Assembly (NCBI GenBank): GCA_028095005.1
Contig: CM051463.1
Span: 80,519,002-80,583,001 of the forward strand
DNA length: 64,000 nt
Direction: 5' to 3'
DNA from: Rhynchospora pubera
Taxonomy: Eukaryota; Streptophyta; Magnoliopsida; Poales; Cyperaceae
The translations under genes were made by a program, and so were the position numbers. The first letter of the stretch is position 1, and each line of letters starts with the position of its first letter. This document shows, in pieces, positions 11,470 to 23,863 of this stretch. The notes beneath the pieces were generated by a model. That model was given only the letters and a program-made list of their open reading frames with translations. It made no database searches and had not been told where the DNA came from.

Positions 11470-13012
11470 TTCTTTATTTATATCTGATTGTTTTTCTTCT
11501 GTTTTGTTTTTGTTTCTATAATAATTCTATTATGTAAGCAAGGAATGTGGCTTTGTGGATAATTTTCTTGTCTTCCTACTTCTCCTGTTCACATCCCAAT
11601 AATCCCATTCACGGCCTCTCTCTTCTTCTCCGTTTTTCCATTACTGGAGGTCTCCATTTCTCAATTGTGCATTTGGTGAGCTTCAGACATAATTGTCTTG
11701 TCGCAATATTGTTTACAATGTTTTCTAAGATCTTCAATTTTTTTATTTTTCAAGTTTATGATGATTAAGGTTATGGAACTCAAATATCAGAAACTTACGA
11801 TATGTTTTGCTTCATCTAGCATGCTTGTAAAATTTTGTGACACTTTAAATTTGTTTTGATAGCCATTAAGAGAATTAAAAAAAAAAACAGTCAAAAGTCA
11901 ATTGTCCATACCAATTTATATTGATAAATTCATTGGTACCAACTAAAATAAAGTCAAAATGTTACAAATATCGTATATGTGTGAATATAACATAATCGAT
12001 CACATCTAAAGGCTTCGTATTGTATTTTGAGCTTTTTGACCATGGATGACAAAAGATATTTAAAAATTTGAGGTATAAATTTCAACTTATTTTAGTTTTG
12101 GATTATTATGCTATAACAATTCTTTTTTAGATCGTTGTAATCAACAAAAATTTATTAATTTGCGTATGACGTGGTGCTAAATTTGGTAAAAAAAAATCAT
12201 TACACATTTATCATGTTAATGGTATCCCCTAAACTGATTTGCAAATAAAAATTAATCTCTCTATCATTCTAAATTTAAAATATAATTAATATGTTGTGGG
12301 CTTAAAAATGAGAACTTTATAAACAAAGATTATAATATAAAAATACCAGTCGACACATTTTGTATTAAAAAAAAACTAGTTTTACAATCAATATTTGACC
12401 ACGGTAAAAACATAGATAAAAAGAATCATATGCTAGATCTTTTTAATAAAAAATTCCCATGGCCCTTTTATTTCATTGACATATTTAAAAGAATTGATTA
12501 AAAAATAAACCATTACGGAACAGCTACCGTACTAGCTCTTTATTATTTTATTTCAATTTCAATTTTGGAGATTTTCTGAGAGTATTTTCTCCAGTATTCG
12601 AGCCGAATGGGATTCTATTCGGCACAAGAGAATCACAAGCTGTGCTTTATAATGACGAAAAGTTTCAGTGACTTGGAAATGTCAAATACAGGCGCCATCT
12701 ATACACGAGAGCAACTATATAGGTAAAAATACACTAAATCACCTATAATATTAAACATGAATAAAAAATAAATCTAGTGGACTAAGTCCGATCATTAATT
12801 TCTTTAATCATATATTTTAAATGAAAATATTTTAACATTTGCACGTGCGTTTTTACAAATGGATTGTACAAAGGTTGACATAATTTTATTTTAATAATCT
12901 ATAAAGTATTTGACAATTAAATATATGTAGTAGTTGAAAAATTAATTATATCCATGAATTTCCAAATAATAATTATTATTTTCAATGTATATAAGTAAAA
13001 TTTATTATATAT
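11470..13012. other. AT-rich intergenic DNA
   Basis: I see no gene, RNA or named element. Frames are short and low-complexity. Confidence 0.6.
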
Positions 13013-13416
13013 GAGGATTGCTAAAATGCTATGCATAGTACGGATGGTCTTCGTGCTACGGATTCATTTTTGAATTTCATGCTTCAAATAACCGATCCAA
13101 ACCGTTCATTATCTTCTACATATTGAAATCTTATAAGAAACCAAATTTTACATTTTTTTTGAATTCTTTTACTATTTTTCTCAGATTTTTGAAAATCATT
13201 GTTATTGAAGGGTCCAGAATTTATTAGATTAAGTATTTTAAAAAATTTGAAAATAATAGTAAAAAATTCAAAAAAATGTAAAATTTGGTTTCTAATGAGA
13301 TTTCAATATGAAGAAAATAATGAACGGTTTGGATCGGTTGTTTGAAACATGAAATTCAAGAACGAACCCGTAGCACGAAGGTCATCCGTACTATGCATAG
13401 CATTTTAGCAATCCTC
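13013..13416. mobile_element. 404-bp foldback element (MITE-like) with ~170-bp arms
   Basis: The left arm (about 13,013-13,184) begins GAGGATTGCTAAAATGCTAT, and the right arm (about 13,245-13,416) is its reverse complement with roughly 10% mismatch, separated by a ~60-bp spacer. Flanks share TATATAT, which could be a target duplication but is low complexity. There is no coding capacity. The superfamily is uncertain. Confidence 0.85.
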
Positions 13417-16400
13417 TATATATCTTTATCAATAATATATCAATAATATAATATATGTGATATAAATATAAATATATAATATAATCGAGTGAATAAACAT
13501 TGCACTTGAAGAAAAGGACACCAAGATTCTTTTAACCTTTCAAAGTCCGGAGACAGAAATATATTTGAGTGATTGACAGAGACCGATAACAAGACCAAGC
13601 CAAAATACGAAAGCACTACACATTAGAAAATAATTATCCTACTATCAGAAATTATTGTTGCTATTTTTGTTTGTCATCGTTTAACACTTTAACTTTACTA
13701 GGGGTTGTTCAACTATTAGCGTTCTCAGTTCTCATTTGACAGCTGGATTCAACTTTTTACTCACAGCCATTTTATTATTTCTTTCTCGTCCAAACTGCGT
13801 CACTTTTGTTCCTTTCAAATTAAATATTAATTACATCTAAAGTTAATTGTAAGAAAATAAGTTTAGATCATTCGCATGAATCTTAAGAAATTTGCATCAT
13901 TATGTTATCTTTAGGAAAATGGAAACATAATTTGTAATGCAAAATTGATTTTTGAGAAACTAACTTTCCATTAGTACATACTTTGTTTTGAGATGAGAAT
14001 AATTAGTTTTGGATCAAAATAACGTCAAGTTGTAGTAATAAAGGGTGGATCGATATCTATTATTAAAGGGTAAATATGGTTGCAGTAATGATTAGTTTTG
14101 GAAACTTTCAATATTAGTATTAATCTCCGATTTCTTTTATTTAATTTATTAATATAAAATTTATTTAAGCTTGAGTATTAATTGAGAAATATTTAATTTA
14201 TTCTAGAAAGAGAAAAATTGAAATGTTCAAAGTAAAGTATATTTTACGGTACTTCGTTAATATTGCTGTGGCTTTTATCAGCATATAAAGGGTGGTTTTA
14301 TCCTTTGCACCTAATACGACATTAAATATCTGATGCGCGTATTAATTTATAAGAATGGAAGGGATGAGGTGTAATTGTGTAAAGCAAATGCAACTGAACA
14401 AGAAACATTTAACCTTGTGCTTAGCAAACTAACTCAACCAATTTTGGTGGTTACTTGTCCCTCCCTCTACTCTGATATAACAGTGTCACCTCCCAAAACG
14501 TAAGCCTTTTCTAATTATAACTTTTATTTGATTTGTGTACTCCGTTGCACACCACTAACCTTTCTTTAATATTTTATTTTGTAAATACCTCCTTGTCATG
14601 ATCACATGATTAAAACTAGCGTCATTAGAATATCAATCACACTATCGGATCATGCAAAAACAATTTGGGGTGCATAAACTATTTTCTTTTTATAAGACAA
14701 TGGTTGCATAAAGAGTCACTTGAACATCGCCATCGCCAAAGTTATTATAAAACGAAGGGTGATTGACACTCCAATTATGGATACCATTACAATTATTTGA
14801 TATCATATAGTGTTTTGACAAAATCAATTATTTTTGGCATTATTTCTGCGTTCTTCCAAATCAAACCAACGTCCTGATCAACCTCAGCTTTTTATGGTTT
14901 TGCAAATTGTGTTGTGGACTAAAATTTATAACTGATTTTTAAATTCAGATCATTCATTTTAAACTATGAAGAAAAACAAATGGTCAGAAATCAGAATTCT
15001 GACTTGGTTTAAAATTTTTGTTAATCATAGAATTAACCTTATATTTATCATGCAAACAACGTGATTAATAAAGAAGACAAAACTAATATTAAAACACTCA
15101 ACGAGAATAATAAAACTAACCAGTCAAAGTGAATATAAGTACTCGAAATGAAAAAAAAACATTGAATAATAAAGTAACTAAAAATGTAAAATAAAACATA
15201 TATTGAATACTGAAACAGTGAACTTCTAAAATCAATTCTAAGAGCCTAAGATACACAAACTAGATATGAAAAAAAAAAATTGTATATAATAGCACGTTGA
15301 TAGTCAAATGGAATAATAAAAAAAATACACATTGTTACACTGCATAAAAAAACTCAGTCTATTAAAAATAATGATAAATGATAAAATTAAACACTCAGCA
15401 CAATTAAGGCGAGTATGAAAATGCATATATTATTAAGCTGAACAATAAAACTCATAGAATAACAGATTAAAAAAGAAGACAGTTATAGAGTCTTAAATCG
15501 ATAAATAAATTTTACAAATACAATAGTAAATTATTTTAGTTGAAAACAAAACTAAAATAAAGGGAAACAATTATAGTGCACAAAAATCTTTTACTTTTCT
15601 GTTGAATTAGCTCGCACAAAATATTCACTCAGTATCATCAAAGTTTTTATACAAAATTGACAGTAAAGCTTTTTAACTTTAAATATTCACGAGAATCTCA
15701 TTTGGCTTGTATACCAACCACCGAAGTTAGAAATTAAAACTTCTAAAATTCAGGAGAAATTCCGGAATTTCAGTACTAATAAAAAGATGTCATATATTAA
15801 GGGGAAAAACGTAGCACTGTGCAATATCTAGCCCCTAACATCATTATTTTATTTATTTATTTGTTTGTCACACTCACACACTGTGTAAACTAAATTTCGA
15901 CTTTTCAGTACAGAACTAGTAAGTTTGAAGGCAATTTAAAAAACAAAAATAATGGATGTATAATTTTTTTATTTTCTTCTTTCTGGAAAACCTTTCATTT
16001 CAATGAGGAAAGGTGCTGGACTACACCCCACTTTTTATTAAAAAAAATTATTTTATATTTTTTCAGACGAGGATGCATAAAATATTTCTTAAACATCACC
16101 AAAGCAAAAGAAATTAGAGCTTTGGAAGTTCAGGAGATACACCGACGTTTTTTTTTTCGAAAAAACGTATTGGAAAAAAAAAATGACCATTGTTTAATAT
16201 TATTCTTTTGCCTAAAAAAAATAGTAAATTAAATCCAGAAAGTACTTCAGGGTAGTTTTGGTTTACAACTTTACATAATATATATTATATAAAAATCAAC
16301 AAGGGGGGCGGTTGGGACTTGGGAGCGGAGCTCGGTCCTTCGGTGATTTTTGGCACCTGACCGATCTAACTGCCACCTCCACAATACCATTAAAAAACAA

Positions 16401-17600
16401 GGGAAAACGCTAGAATTGTATTTACTAACGTCACTGGAATTTGAGTTGAGAGCACAAATGCACTATGCTCTCTGGATATTCTGTGGTTTTCTAATCTGTA
16501 GAATGCAGTGTTGCTTGGTAGTGAACGGAAGGATAGGCTGCAGAACATGGAATAATACTGAGTTATTAAAATGATCTATTAAAATATAGATTTAGCATTT
16601 AAAGATATAGTAATAGTATTATTGTATTCATAGATCTTTGTGTTTGAAACAACTTGTTCGTGAACAACCCATGAACTAGGTGAACCAAACATAGTTCGAA
16701 TAAGATGAATAACTTACTCGATCCTTTGTTCTAGTTTCTCATTTTTCGAAAACTAGGAAATGAACAAACGCAGTTCAAACAACTTATTCGTCATTTATTG
16801 TTCCAACTTCCAACTTGAGGAGTAACACTATTTATGTCGCTTAATTTGATTTTCAAATATAGTAAATAACTAAATTTATGTTATTTAATATTGTTTCACC
16901 ATTTTTTCTAACGGAGTAGAAACTGTACTTTAAGAATTCTAAACTATCAAATAAAGATGTATTTTTCCATGTTGGCAAAAATAGTTCAAAATTTTTTTTT
17001 GTGTTGATATCTTATAAAATTTCGATATGCATATCAATTTAAGTGGGTGGAATCAATTATTTGGCTTTATATACAGTAGCATTCATATTTAAGAAGTATA
17101 ATAAAAACTACTTAATGAGGTTATTTTAATCCCTAAAATGTTTATTACTATATACAAAAATTGCTGTCGTTTCATTATCCTTTTTGTCTTCTCTTTTTTG
17201 AGACTTTGACAGATATTTCTAATAAAATCTCTCTCTAGTAAGAGTATAGATTTGAGTGGACCATGGTTATCATCAGTTGAATTCATGGCACACAAAGGCC
17301 AACATTATTCTCCGTACACGAAATATCAGATGCAACGTTTGGTACTTGCGAGTAATTAAATTACTTCATAACTTCACTAAAAACTGTCCTCATAGTATAC
17401 TTTGACGTGTCTTATTTGGTATTTGAGGATTTGTTTTAAAGAAATTTGAGTTTCCGTGCAAGTTAATGTAATTGAAAGGTACTTGATTATTTGGTTGACC
17501 AAACTAACATTTCCTGTTCGGACAAATGATTGTAATTCAATTTTACTTAGGCAACCTTAGGAACTATATTATTTGCATACGTCCCAATCAAATGTCATGT
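13417..17600. other. AT-rich intergenic DNA
   Basis: No recognisable gene. Only short A/T runs and small frames such as 16,350-16,574 occur, which show no family motif. Confidence 0.6.
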
Positions 17601-18507
17601 ATTCGATCTAGTGTTCTCCAAAATGACACGACACGATATGCGTGTTGACACGATATGTGTGATCGTGTCGTGTCATAATAGTGTCGTGTTGGAACATTAG
17701 AAAGTTTGACACAATTCAACACGACACGATTCGACAAGCAACACGACACGAACAAAAATTAACATGACACCTCAATACAAATTTAATTATTAATGTTAAC
17801 TATTTAAGCAAAATTAATAATTTAATTTCAATTTATAATACTATATTATATTATTTACCATCATTTAAATCATAATAGTGTTCTAATCTAATTATTATTT
17901 GTTGTCCCTAAGGAGGCGGCTTAATCAAGGTTTAGCGGAAGCGATTTAAGGTTTTGGACCGGTTTGGTATGAACTACCCTAACACAATTCGATTGGTACC
18001 CAATACAAGCAAGCACACAAGCAATTCAAGTATAGCAAGATAATAAAGAGAAAAAGAGAGAGAGAAATTGAACACTCGGTATGATTACGGAGTTCCGACC
18101 CGCTAGAAGAAGCTAGCCTTAGTCGTACGTCTCCGGGAGTTCCGCTACCACGAAAGGGTGCGCTCCGTTCAATTCCAACAAGAACGGGACTACAACTTCG
18201 AACCGAATCACCTCGTCACAGGGACACTCGAGGCGGATCGGCCTAACTCGAATGGCACAACGGCCTCAAAGGAGAAGAGCTCTCAACCTATTCCAACCTA
18301 CACCTAGCGACAATGTCGGGGCGGTGGTGTTTGAGGCTACTAAATCTCTCAAGATGGTCTAGCTATGAAAAGCTCAAGTGGGAGAGTATCCCTATGCTCA
18401 AAGGCTCAATTCTGGTCTAATTTTGCAAAGTGAAGCCACACCTTGAGAGAGAACAAGGGGTGGATATATATAGGGCTCGAAATGAGCAGTTCCCCAGCAA
18501 AAACAGG

Positions 18508-19100
18508 CCACAGCATTTTACAACGCTGAATAGCGTTATACAACGCTGGAATATGACCGTTGCAAAATCTAACGGCTAGTTAATATAGCCGTTGGTCTGT
18601 CAGAGCGTTGTGCAACGCTATTTGCCGTCGCACAACGAAGGAGTGTATAACCAAAGGAAAGCTCCGACAGTTCCGTTGGAAATTGTCAGAGCGTTGCTTG
18701 CCACTGAATGGCGTTACACAACGTTAAGGGGAGACAAGAGGAACAACTCTGACAGATTCAACAGAGCGTTGTACAACTCTATATACCGTCACACAACGCT
18801 AACGTTACCCAACGCTGAAAGACGTTGGCTAACGTTAACAGAGCGATGTCTGGACCAGCCAGCTAACTTGGGATTTTTGTGGCGTTGTGCAACGCTATAT
18901 GGCGTTGCACGATGGTACTCAGGAAATTTTCCAAGTTTTTTAACTGCAGCGTTGTACAACACTACTGAGCATTGTACAACGTTGTGAATCAGCGTTGCCT
19001 AACTCTATATGGCGTTGTGCAACGTTGATTCACAAAAGTATGAATTTAGATGTTCCAGCGTTGTGTGCCACTATCTAGCGTTGTACGACGCTAGGTCACA
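18508..19100 (-). promoter_or_regulatory. Palindromic GCGTTGTRCAACGC motif field in U3 (3' LTR copy)
   Basis: About 20 half-sites (GCGTTG or CAACGC and one-base variants) lie in under 600 bp. Many pair as near-perfect palindromes around GTAC, GTGC or GTTATAC centres. The field lies wholly upstream of the TATA box in the element's direction. The other LTR holds the same array at about 22,429-23,021. Confidence 0.85.
18554..18596 (-). promoter_or_regulatory. Three MSA-like AACGG boxes upstream of the LTR TATA box
   Basis: TCTAACGGCTA at 18,568-18,578 matches the mitosis-specific activator consensus YCYAACGGYYA at all 11 positions. Inverted copies at 18,554-18,564 and 18,586-18,596 each match at 10 of 11. 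They lie about 80-120 bp upstream of the TATA box (18,461-18,474) and recur at +3921 bp in the other LTR. Plant R1R2R3-MYB proteins bind this motif in G2/M-phase promoters. Function here is inferred. Confidence 0.55.
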
Positions 19101-19358
19101 GAAAACAAGATTTTGCTGGTTTATTGAGCTTTTCGCTATCTAGACCATTTCAAGGATAAACAAGGACTAAAGTATACCTTCTATCCTAGTCTAAACTAGC
19201 CTATAAGCTCTCTAATGACTTGATCTTGATCTTTCTTAAAGCTTTTATCCAAGTCCTCATACATTGTATCTTCTTCCTATAAAACTCAAAGAAGATTGTT
19301 AAATGCCAAATGATATTGTTTTGTAATCGACAAACCTAGAGACGTTTAGTACAACAAT

Positions 19359-19369
19359 CTCCCCCTTTT
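19359..19369 (-). promoter_or_regulatory. Polypurine tract of the gag-only element
   Basis: AAAAGGGGGAG on the minus strand, three bases short of the 3' LTR boundary. Confidence 0.85.
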
Positions 19370-19655
19370 GACGATTTGCAAAACAATACCATTAGTAAAG
19401 CGATTAAATTTTGGCATTTCACAAGCTTTACTACAATTCTCCCCCTTTTTGTAAATCGACAAAAAGTGAAAATTGTAGCAAGCTCCCCCTAAATTTATGG
19501 CTCCCCTTAATTTTGGAGAAAAGGAGTTGGAGAACCAATTTAGAGCACTACACAAAGTAGTGTGACCAAATTTAACCTCTCAAACAGAAATAAGATAGAA
19601 ATAAAGAGGCTCCCCCTAAAAATTTGGCTTATAAGACCGGGGGTTAACTTGGTAT

Positions 19656-21764
19656 TTAGGCCACATTGGTTACCATACCACTAGTTGTACCACTAGAGGT
19701 ACAAGCTTTTGGAACCCACTTACCTTTGGACTCACCATTTGGTTTCCTAAGTTTGCATTCCAACGAGATATGACCATTTTGACAACAATAGTTGCAATAT
19801 GCATTGGTTGGCTTAGGCATGGTAGAACCCTTGACAAAATGAGAATAGTAATGGGCTCTAAGGTATTCGGCCTTCTTCTTAGGATCATTGGATGAGGCAT
19901 TAAAATCCTTTTTGCGATCCTTTTGGAAATTTTGGGAAACATTCTTTTTCTGCCCATTGGATTGAGCTTTGTGGTTTTGAGAAGAGTGTTGCTCTTTAAA
20001 TTCATAAAACCATCCATCGGGTCCTCTAAAATAAATTTTATTGGACGTCTTTGGAACAAAAACCTTCTTTTCTTGATTTTGCTAATTTTTTTCGTTTTGC
20101 ACTCTAGTATTTCTAGGTTTCCTTTGGTACATATGTGCATGACCACGAGAATTTCTAGGTTTTTGAAATTGTGTGTTTTGTGCAACTTGTTTCCTATTTT
20201 TGTATGACAAGTTCTTTTTCTTGGTTTGATAAGGCTTTTGGTAACCAAGACCGGACTTGTCATGAGGCTTTTGACCTTTGAAAAGGTTTTTCAAATCCGT
20301 TTTAGAAGCTTGAGCTAAAATCGGTTTTTCAAGCTCCTTTATTTTAGCCTCATACTCTCCCATCTTAGAAGTAAGCTCATCTACCTTGGTTTTTAAGGTT
20401 TCTATGGTATCGGCTTTCCTAACCAAGGCATCATGGGTAGCATCAAGAATAGAGTTCAACCTATCACAATCAACACATGGAGTTGAACTAGTTGGTTCAT
20501 CATCACTCTCACTATCACTACTACTAAGAGATTCATTGAGAGGGAGATATACCTTTGGAGAGCATGCCTTTGGCGAAGTTGGTGGAGATGGAGGTGGTGT
20601 TGCCTTACGCGCTTGAAGTAGCGGATGAACAAATCTTGTCCCTTGATTGAACTCGTTGAGGATGTCCTTTACGAAATCATCCTCCACATCATCCGTTGAG
20701 AATACCACCTCTTCCACATTTGCCACCAAAGCATACACCTCATGAGAATCCGAATCGGATGAGCTTGTTTCGGATTCAACATCCCACAAGGCATGCATGG
20801 CTTGAGCCTTCTTCTTTTCCTTCTTGTGCTTAGGCTTTGGCTTGTCGGTTTGCACTTGAGGGAAAAGCTTGTGACACTTGTGCATTGAATGCCCCTCTTT
20901 ATTGCACACAAAACACAACTCCCGTTCATCATTGGCTAACCTCTCATTGTTGAACTTCTTTTCATGCTTGAGCAACCCACGAAACATCTTCTCAATCACC
21001 ACCTCTTGCTTTGTCTCATCAAGCTCGTAGAGGTTTAATGGTGTTTGATGTGGGTATCGGCGATGAGAGGATCGAGATGATGATGTGGAGGCGGGATTGC
21101 TTGTGGAGGTCATGGCTAAGGTTCTTGGATGAGGCTCTAGTTTGGCGAGTTGCTTGAGCTTCTCCTCAACACATCGAAGCTCGGTGTACATTTGTTCCGG
21201 GGTGTACGCATGGTCCATCCGGATAATGGTCTCAAGCGACGTGATGTGAGCATCCCATTCGTGCCGTCCACTCATAGCCCGCATCATCTTCCCTACAATC
21301 TTGCCATTTGTTAGGGGCTCACCTCCTTCGGTGAATTCATTTTGGAGTTGTACAAGACGAGTGTACATATCCTCAATGGATTCACCATCCTTTATGTGGA
21401 AATTCTCAAATTGAGAGTACAAATCATACAATTTAGAATGCCTAATTTGAGAATTTCCCTCATAACGGGTGAGGAGAGCCATCCACATATCGTGTGCTAG
21501 ATCAAAACGACTAAGGGTCACACCAATTGATTCATGGACCGAGGCTAATATGGCATTAACCGCACAATCATTGTCCATTCGATTATCACGGGACTTCTTG
21601 GTCAATTCTACCGAATTTGGTTTAAGTTCGGGGGTATACCGATTTTCTACCACATGCCAATATCCCAAGATATTTAGGTAGTTCACCATGCATCTCTTCC
21701 AAAAAGAGAAATTTCTACAATTTTGGCCTAATTTATCCGGTCTCTCTACAAAACGAGCCGCCAT
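19656..21764 (-). pseudogene. Copia-type gag protein with one in-frame UAG
   Basis: From ATG 21,764 an open frame of 560 residues runs to a TAG at 20,084-20,082. The same frame then stays open for 141 more codons to a TAA at 19,658-19,656. The N-terminal half has the W/L-rich UBN2 gag character (YLNILGYWHVVENRY; LYDLYSQFENFHIKDGESIE). A first zinc knuckle, CFVCNKEGHSMHKC, lies at about residues 283-296. A second, CNYCCQNGHISLEC, lies only in the part after the TAG. The protein would form the virus-like particle and bind RNA. A second zinc knuckle downstream suggests the TAG is either a single nonsense mutation or a readthrough stop. No pol follows; the stretch from 19,655 to the LTR is non-coding. 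Confidence 0.85.
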
Positions 21765-21805
21765 GACCGAAAACCGAGATTAAGAATAGCTTAATCGAGG
21801 TTCCC

Positions 21806-21817
21806 GCTCTGATACCA
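21806..21817 (-). promoter_or_regulatory. Primer-binding site of the gag-only element
   Basis: On the minus strand, TGGTATCAGAGC lies three bases inside the 5' LTR boundary. It is the same initiator tRNA-Met site that the Copia element at 1655-6574 uses, and it fixes the orientation. Confidence 0.93.
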
Positions 21818-21820
21818 CTT

Positions 21821-23277
21821 TGTTGTCCCTAAGGAGGCGGCTTAATCAAGGTTTAGCGGAAGCGATTTAAGGTTTTGGACCGGTTTGGTATGAACTACCC
21901 TAACACAATTCGATTGGTACTCAATACAAGCAAGCACACAAGCAATTCAAGTATAGCAAGATAATAAAGAGAAAAAGAGAGAGAGAAATTGAACACTCGG
22001 TATGATTACGGAGTTCCGACCCGCTAGAAGAAGCTAACCTTAGTCGTACGTCTCCGGGAGTTCCGCTACCACGAAAGGGTGCGCTCCGTTCAATTCCAAC
22101 AAGAACGGGACTACAACTTCGAACCGAATCACCTCGTCACAGGGACACTCGAGGCGGATCGGCCTAACTCGAATGGCACAACGGCCTCAAAGGAGAAGAG
22201 CTCTCAACCTATTCCAACCTACACCTAGCGACAATGTCGGGGCGGTGGTGTTTGAGGCTACTAAATCTCTCAAGATGGTCTAGCTATGAAAAGCTCAAGT
22301 GGGAGAGTATCCCTATGCTCAAAGGCTCAATTCTGGTCTAATTTTGCAAAGTGAAGCCACACCTTGAGAGAGAACAAGGGGTGGATATATATAGGGCTCG
22401 AAATGAGCAGTTCCCCAGCAAAAACAGGCCATAGCGTTTTACAACGCTGAATAGCGTTATACAACGCTGGAATATGACCGTTGCAAAATCTAACGGCTAG
22501 TTAATATAGCCGTTGGTCTGTCAGAGCGTTGTGCAACGCTATTTGCCGTCGCACAACGAAGGAGTGTATAACCAAAGGAAAGCTCCGACAGTTCCGTTGG
22601 AAATTGTCAGAGCGTTGCTTGCCACTGAATGACGTTACACAACGTTAAGGGGAGACAAGAGGAACAACTCTGACAGATTCAACAGAGCGTTGTACAACTC
22701 TATATACCGTCACACAACGCTAACGTTACCCAACGCTGAAAGACGTTGGCTAACGTTAACAGAGCGTTGTCTGGACAAGCCAGCTAACTTGGGATTTTTG
22801 TGGCGTTGTGCAACGCTATATGGCGTTGCACGATGGTACTCAGGAAATTTTCCAAGTTTTTTAACTGCAGCGTTGTACAACACTACTGAGCATTGTACAA
22901 CGTTGTGAATCAGCGTTGCCTAACTCTATATGGCGTTGTGCAACGTTGATTCACAAAAGTATGAATTTAGCTGTTCCAGCGTTGTGTGCCACTATCTAGC
23001 GTTGTACGACGCTAGGTCACAGAAAACAGAATTTTACTGGTTTATTGAGCTTTTCGCTATCTAGACCATTTCAAGGATAAACAAGGACTAAAGTATACCT
23101 TCTATCCTAGTCTAAACTAGCCTATAAGCTCTCTAATGACTTGATCTTGATCTTTTTTAAAGCTTTTATCCAAGTCCTCATACATTGTATCTTCTTCCTA
23201 TAAAACTCAAAGAAGATTGTTAAATGCCAAATGATATTGTTTTGTAATCGACAAACCTAGAGACGTTTAGTACAACA
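21821..23277 (-). repeat. 5' LTR of the gag-only element
   Basis: 1457 bp, offset from the 3' LTR by 3921 bp throughout with no indel seen. The TATA box is at 22,382-22,395 (CCTATATATATCCA on the minus strand), so the transcript should start near 22,360 and run leftwards. Confidence 0.92.
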
Positions 23278-23478
23278 TTATTTTTATAAAAATATTAATA
23301 AAAAAATTAAACTTAATCAAATAATAAATTATTATGTTTAGTAATTTTTCTCTTACTTTTAATTTTTTTAATATTTTTAATTTAAAAAAATAATAAAATA
23401 ATATGACATGATTTGACACGACTAACATGGCGTGTCAACACGACACGACACGCACGATTGGAGAACACTAATTCGACC

Positions 23479-23854
23479 CCTATTTTGGCTTCCATGGCTG
23501 GGATGACCATTAGTTTTCACTTAAAATGGAAATAAATAATAATCGTTATTGGTGCCATATATAAATGGAACATTAATTTCCTTCCACAATATTTCTCACA
23601 GACCTTATTTCATTTTGGAAATTCCCTTATTCCAAACAGATAGAGACTATGAATTTAAAAGAAGAATATAAATGAAAATTTGACACGTATTACATGGTAA
23701 ATGCTAAAAAAATTTGTGGCAGAAATGTTTACGACGATAAACTAGTTAGAAATTTGTAAGAGTTACCATCGTTAAACAAATGCGAGTATTAAAAAGCTAT
23801 CTTGTATGTTTGGGTGAATAAGAAATAAGTTTTATTAGAACAAATCCTTATTTG
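23479..23854. other. AT-rich intergenic DNA
   Basis: Short spacer between the hAT-type element and the Mutator-like element. Nothing recognisable. Confidence 0.6.
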
Positions 23855-23863
23855 TTTTTTTTA

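Larger units (their letters stand above)
17900..19356 (-). repeat. 3' LTR of the gag-only element
   Basis: 1457 bp. In the element's own direction U3 starts at 19,356, a TATA box lies at 18,474-18,461, and R/U5 run on to 17,900. The U3 contains the palindrome field described separately. Confidence 0.92.
17900..23277 (-). mobile_element. Gag-only LTR retroelement (TR-GAG type), minus strand
   Basis: It has two 1457-bp LTRs (17,900-19,356 and 21,821-23,277), both TGTTG...CAACA, flanked by the 5-bp duplication TTATT (17,895-17,899 and 23,278-23,282). The 2464-bp interior holds only a gag-like frame; there is no protease, integrase, RT or RNase H. This matches the published class of terminal-repeat retrotransposons with a GAG domain, which need enzymes in trans. 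The LTRs differ at about a dozen positions by eye. Confidence 0.93.
17609..23470. mobile_element. hAT-type non-autonomous element, split by an LTR retroelement
   Basis: The ends are TAGTGTTCTCCAA and its reverse complement, flanked by ATTCGATC (17,601-17,608) and ATTCGACC (23,471-23,478), an 8-bp target duplication with one mismatch. Both termini are full of ACACGACAC/GTGTCGTGT motifs, like the subterminal repeats of hAT transposons. Removing the nested LTR element leaves only ~480 bp with no transposase, so it is a MITE-sized derivative. Confidence 0.85.

Noticed and set aside
18592..18987. 131-codon frame and its near-copy at 22,690-22,908
   Set aside because: They are the palindromic U3 sequence of the LTR read in a chance frame, opposite to the element's transcription.
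19670..20263. 197-codon frame as an independent retroelement protein
   Set aside because: It is an out-of-frame shadow of gag; the zinc knuckle reads through in the gag frame after the TAG.
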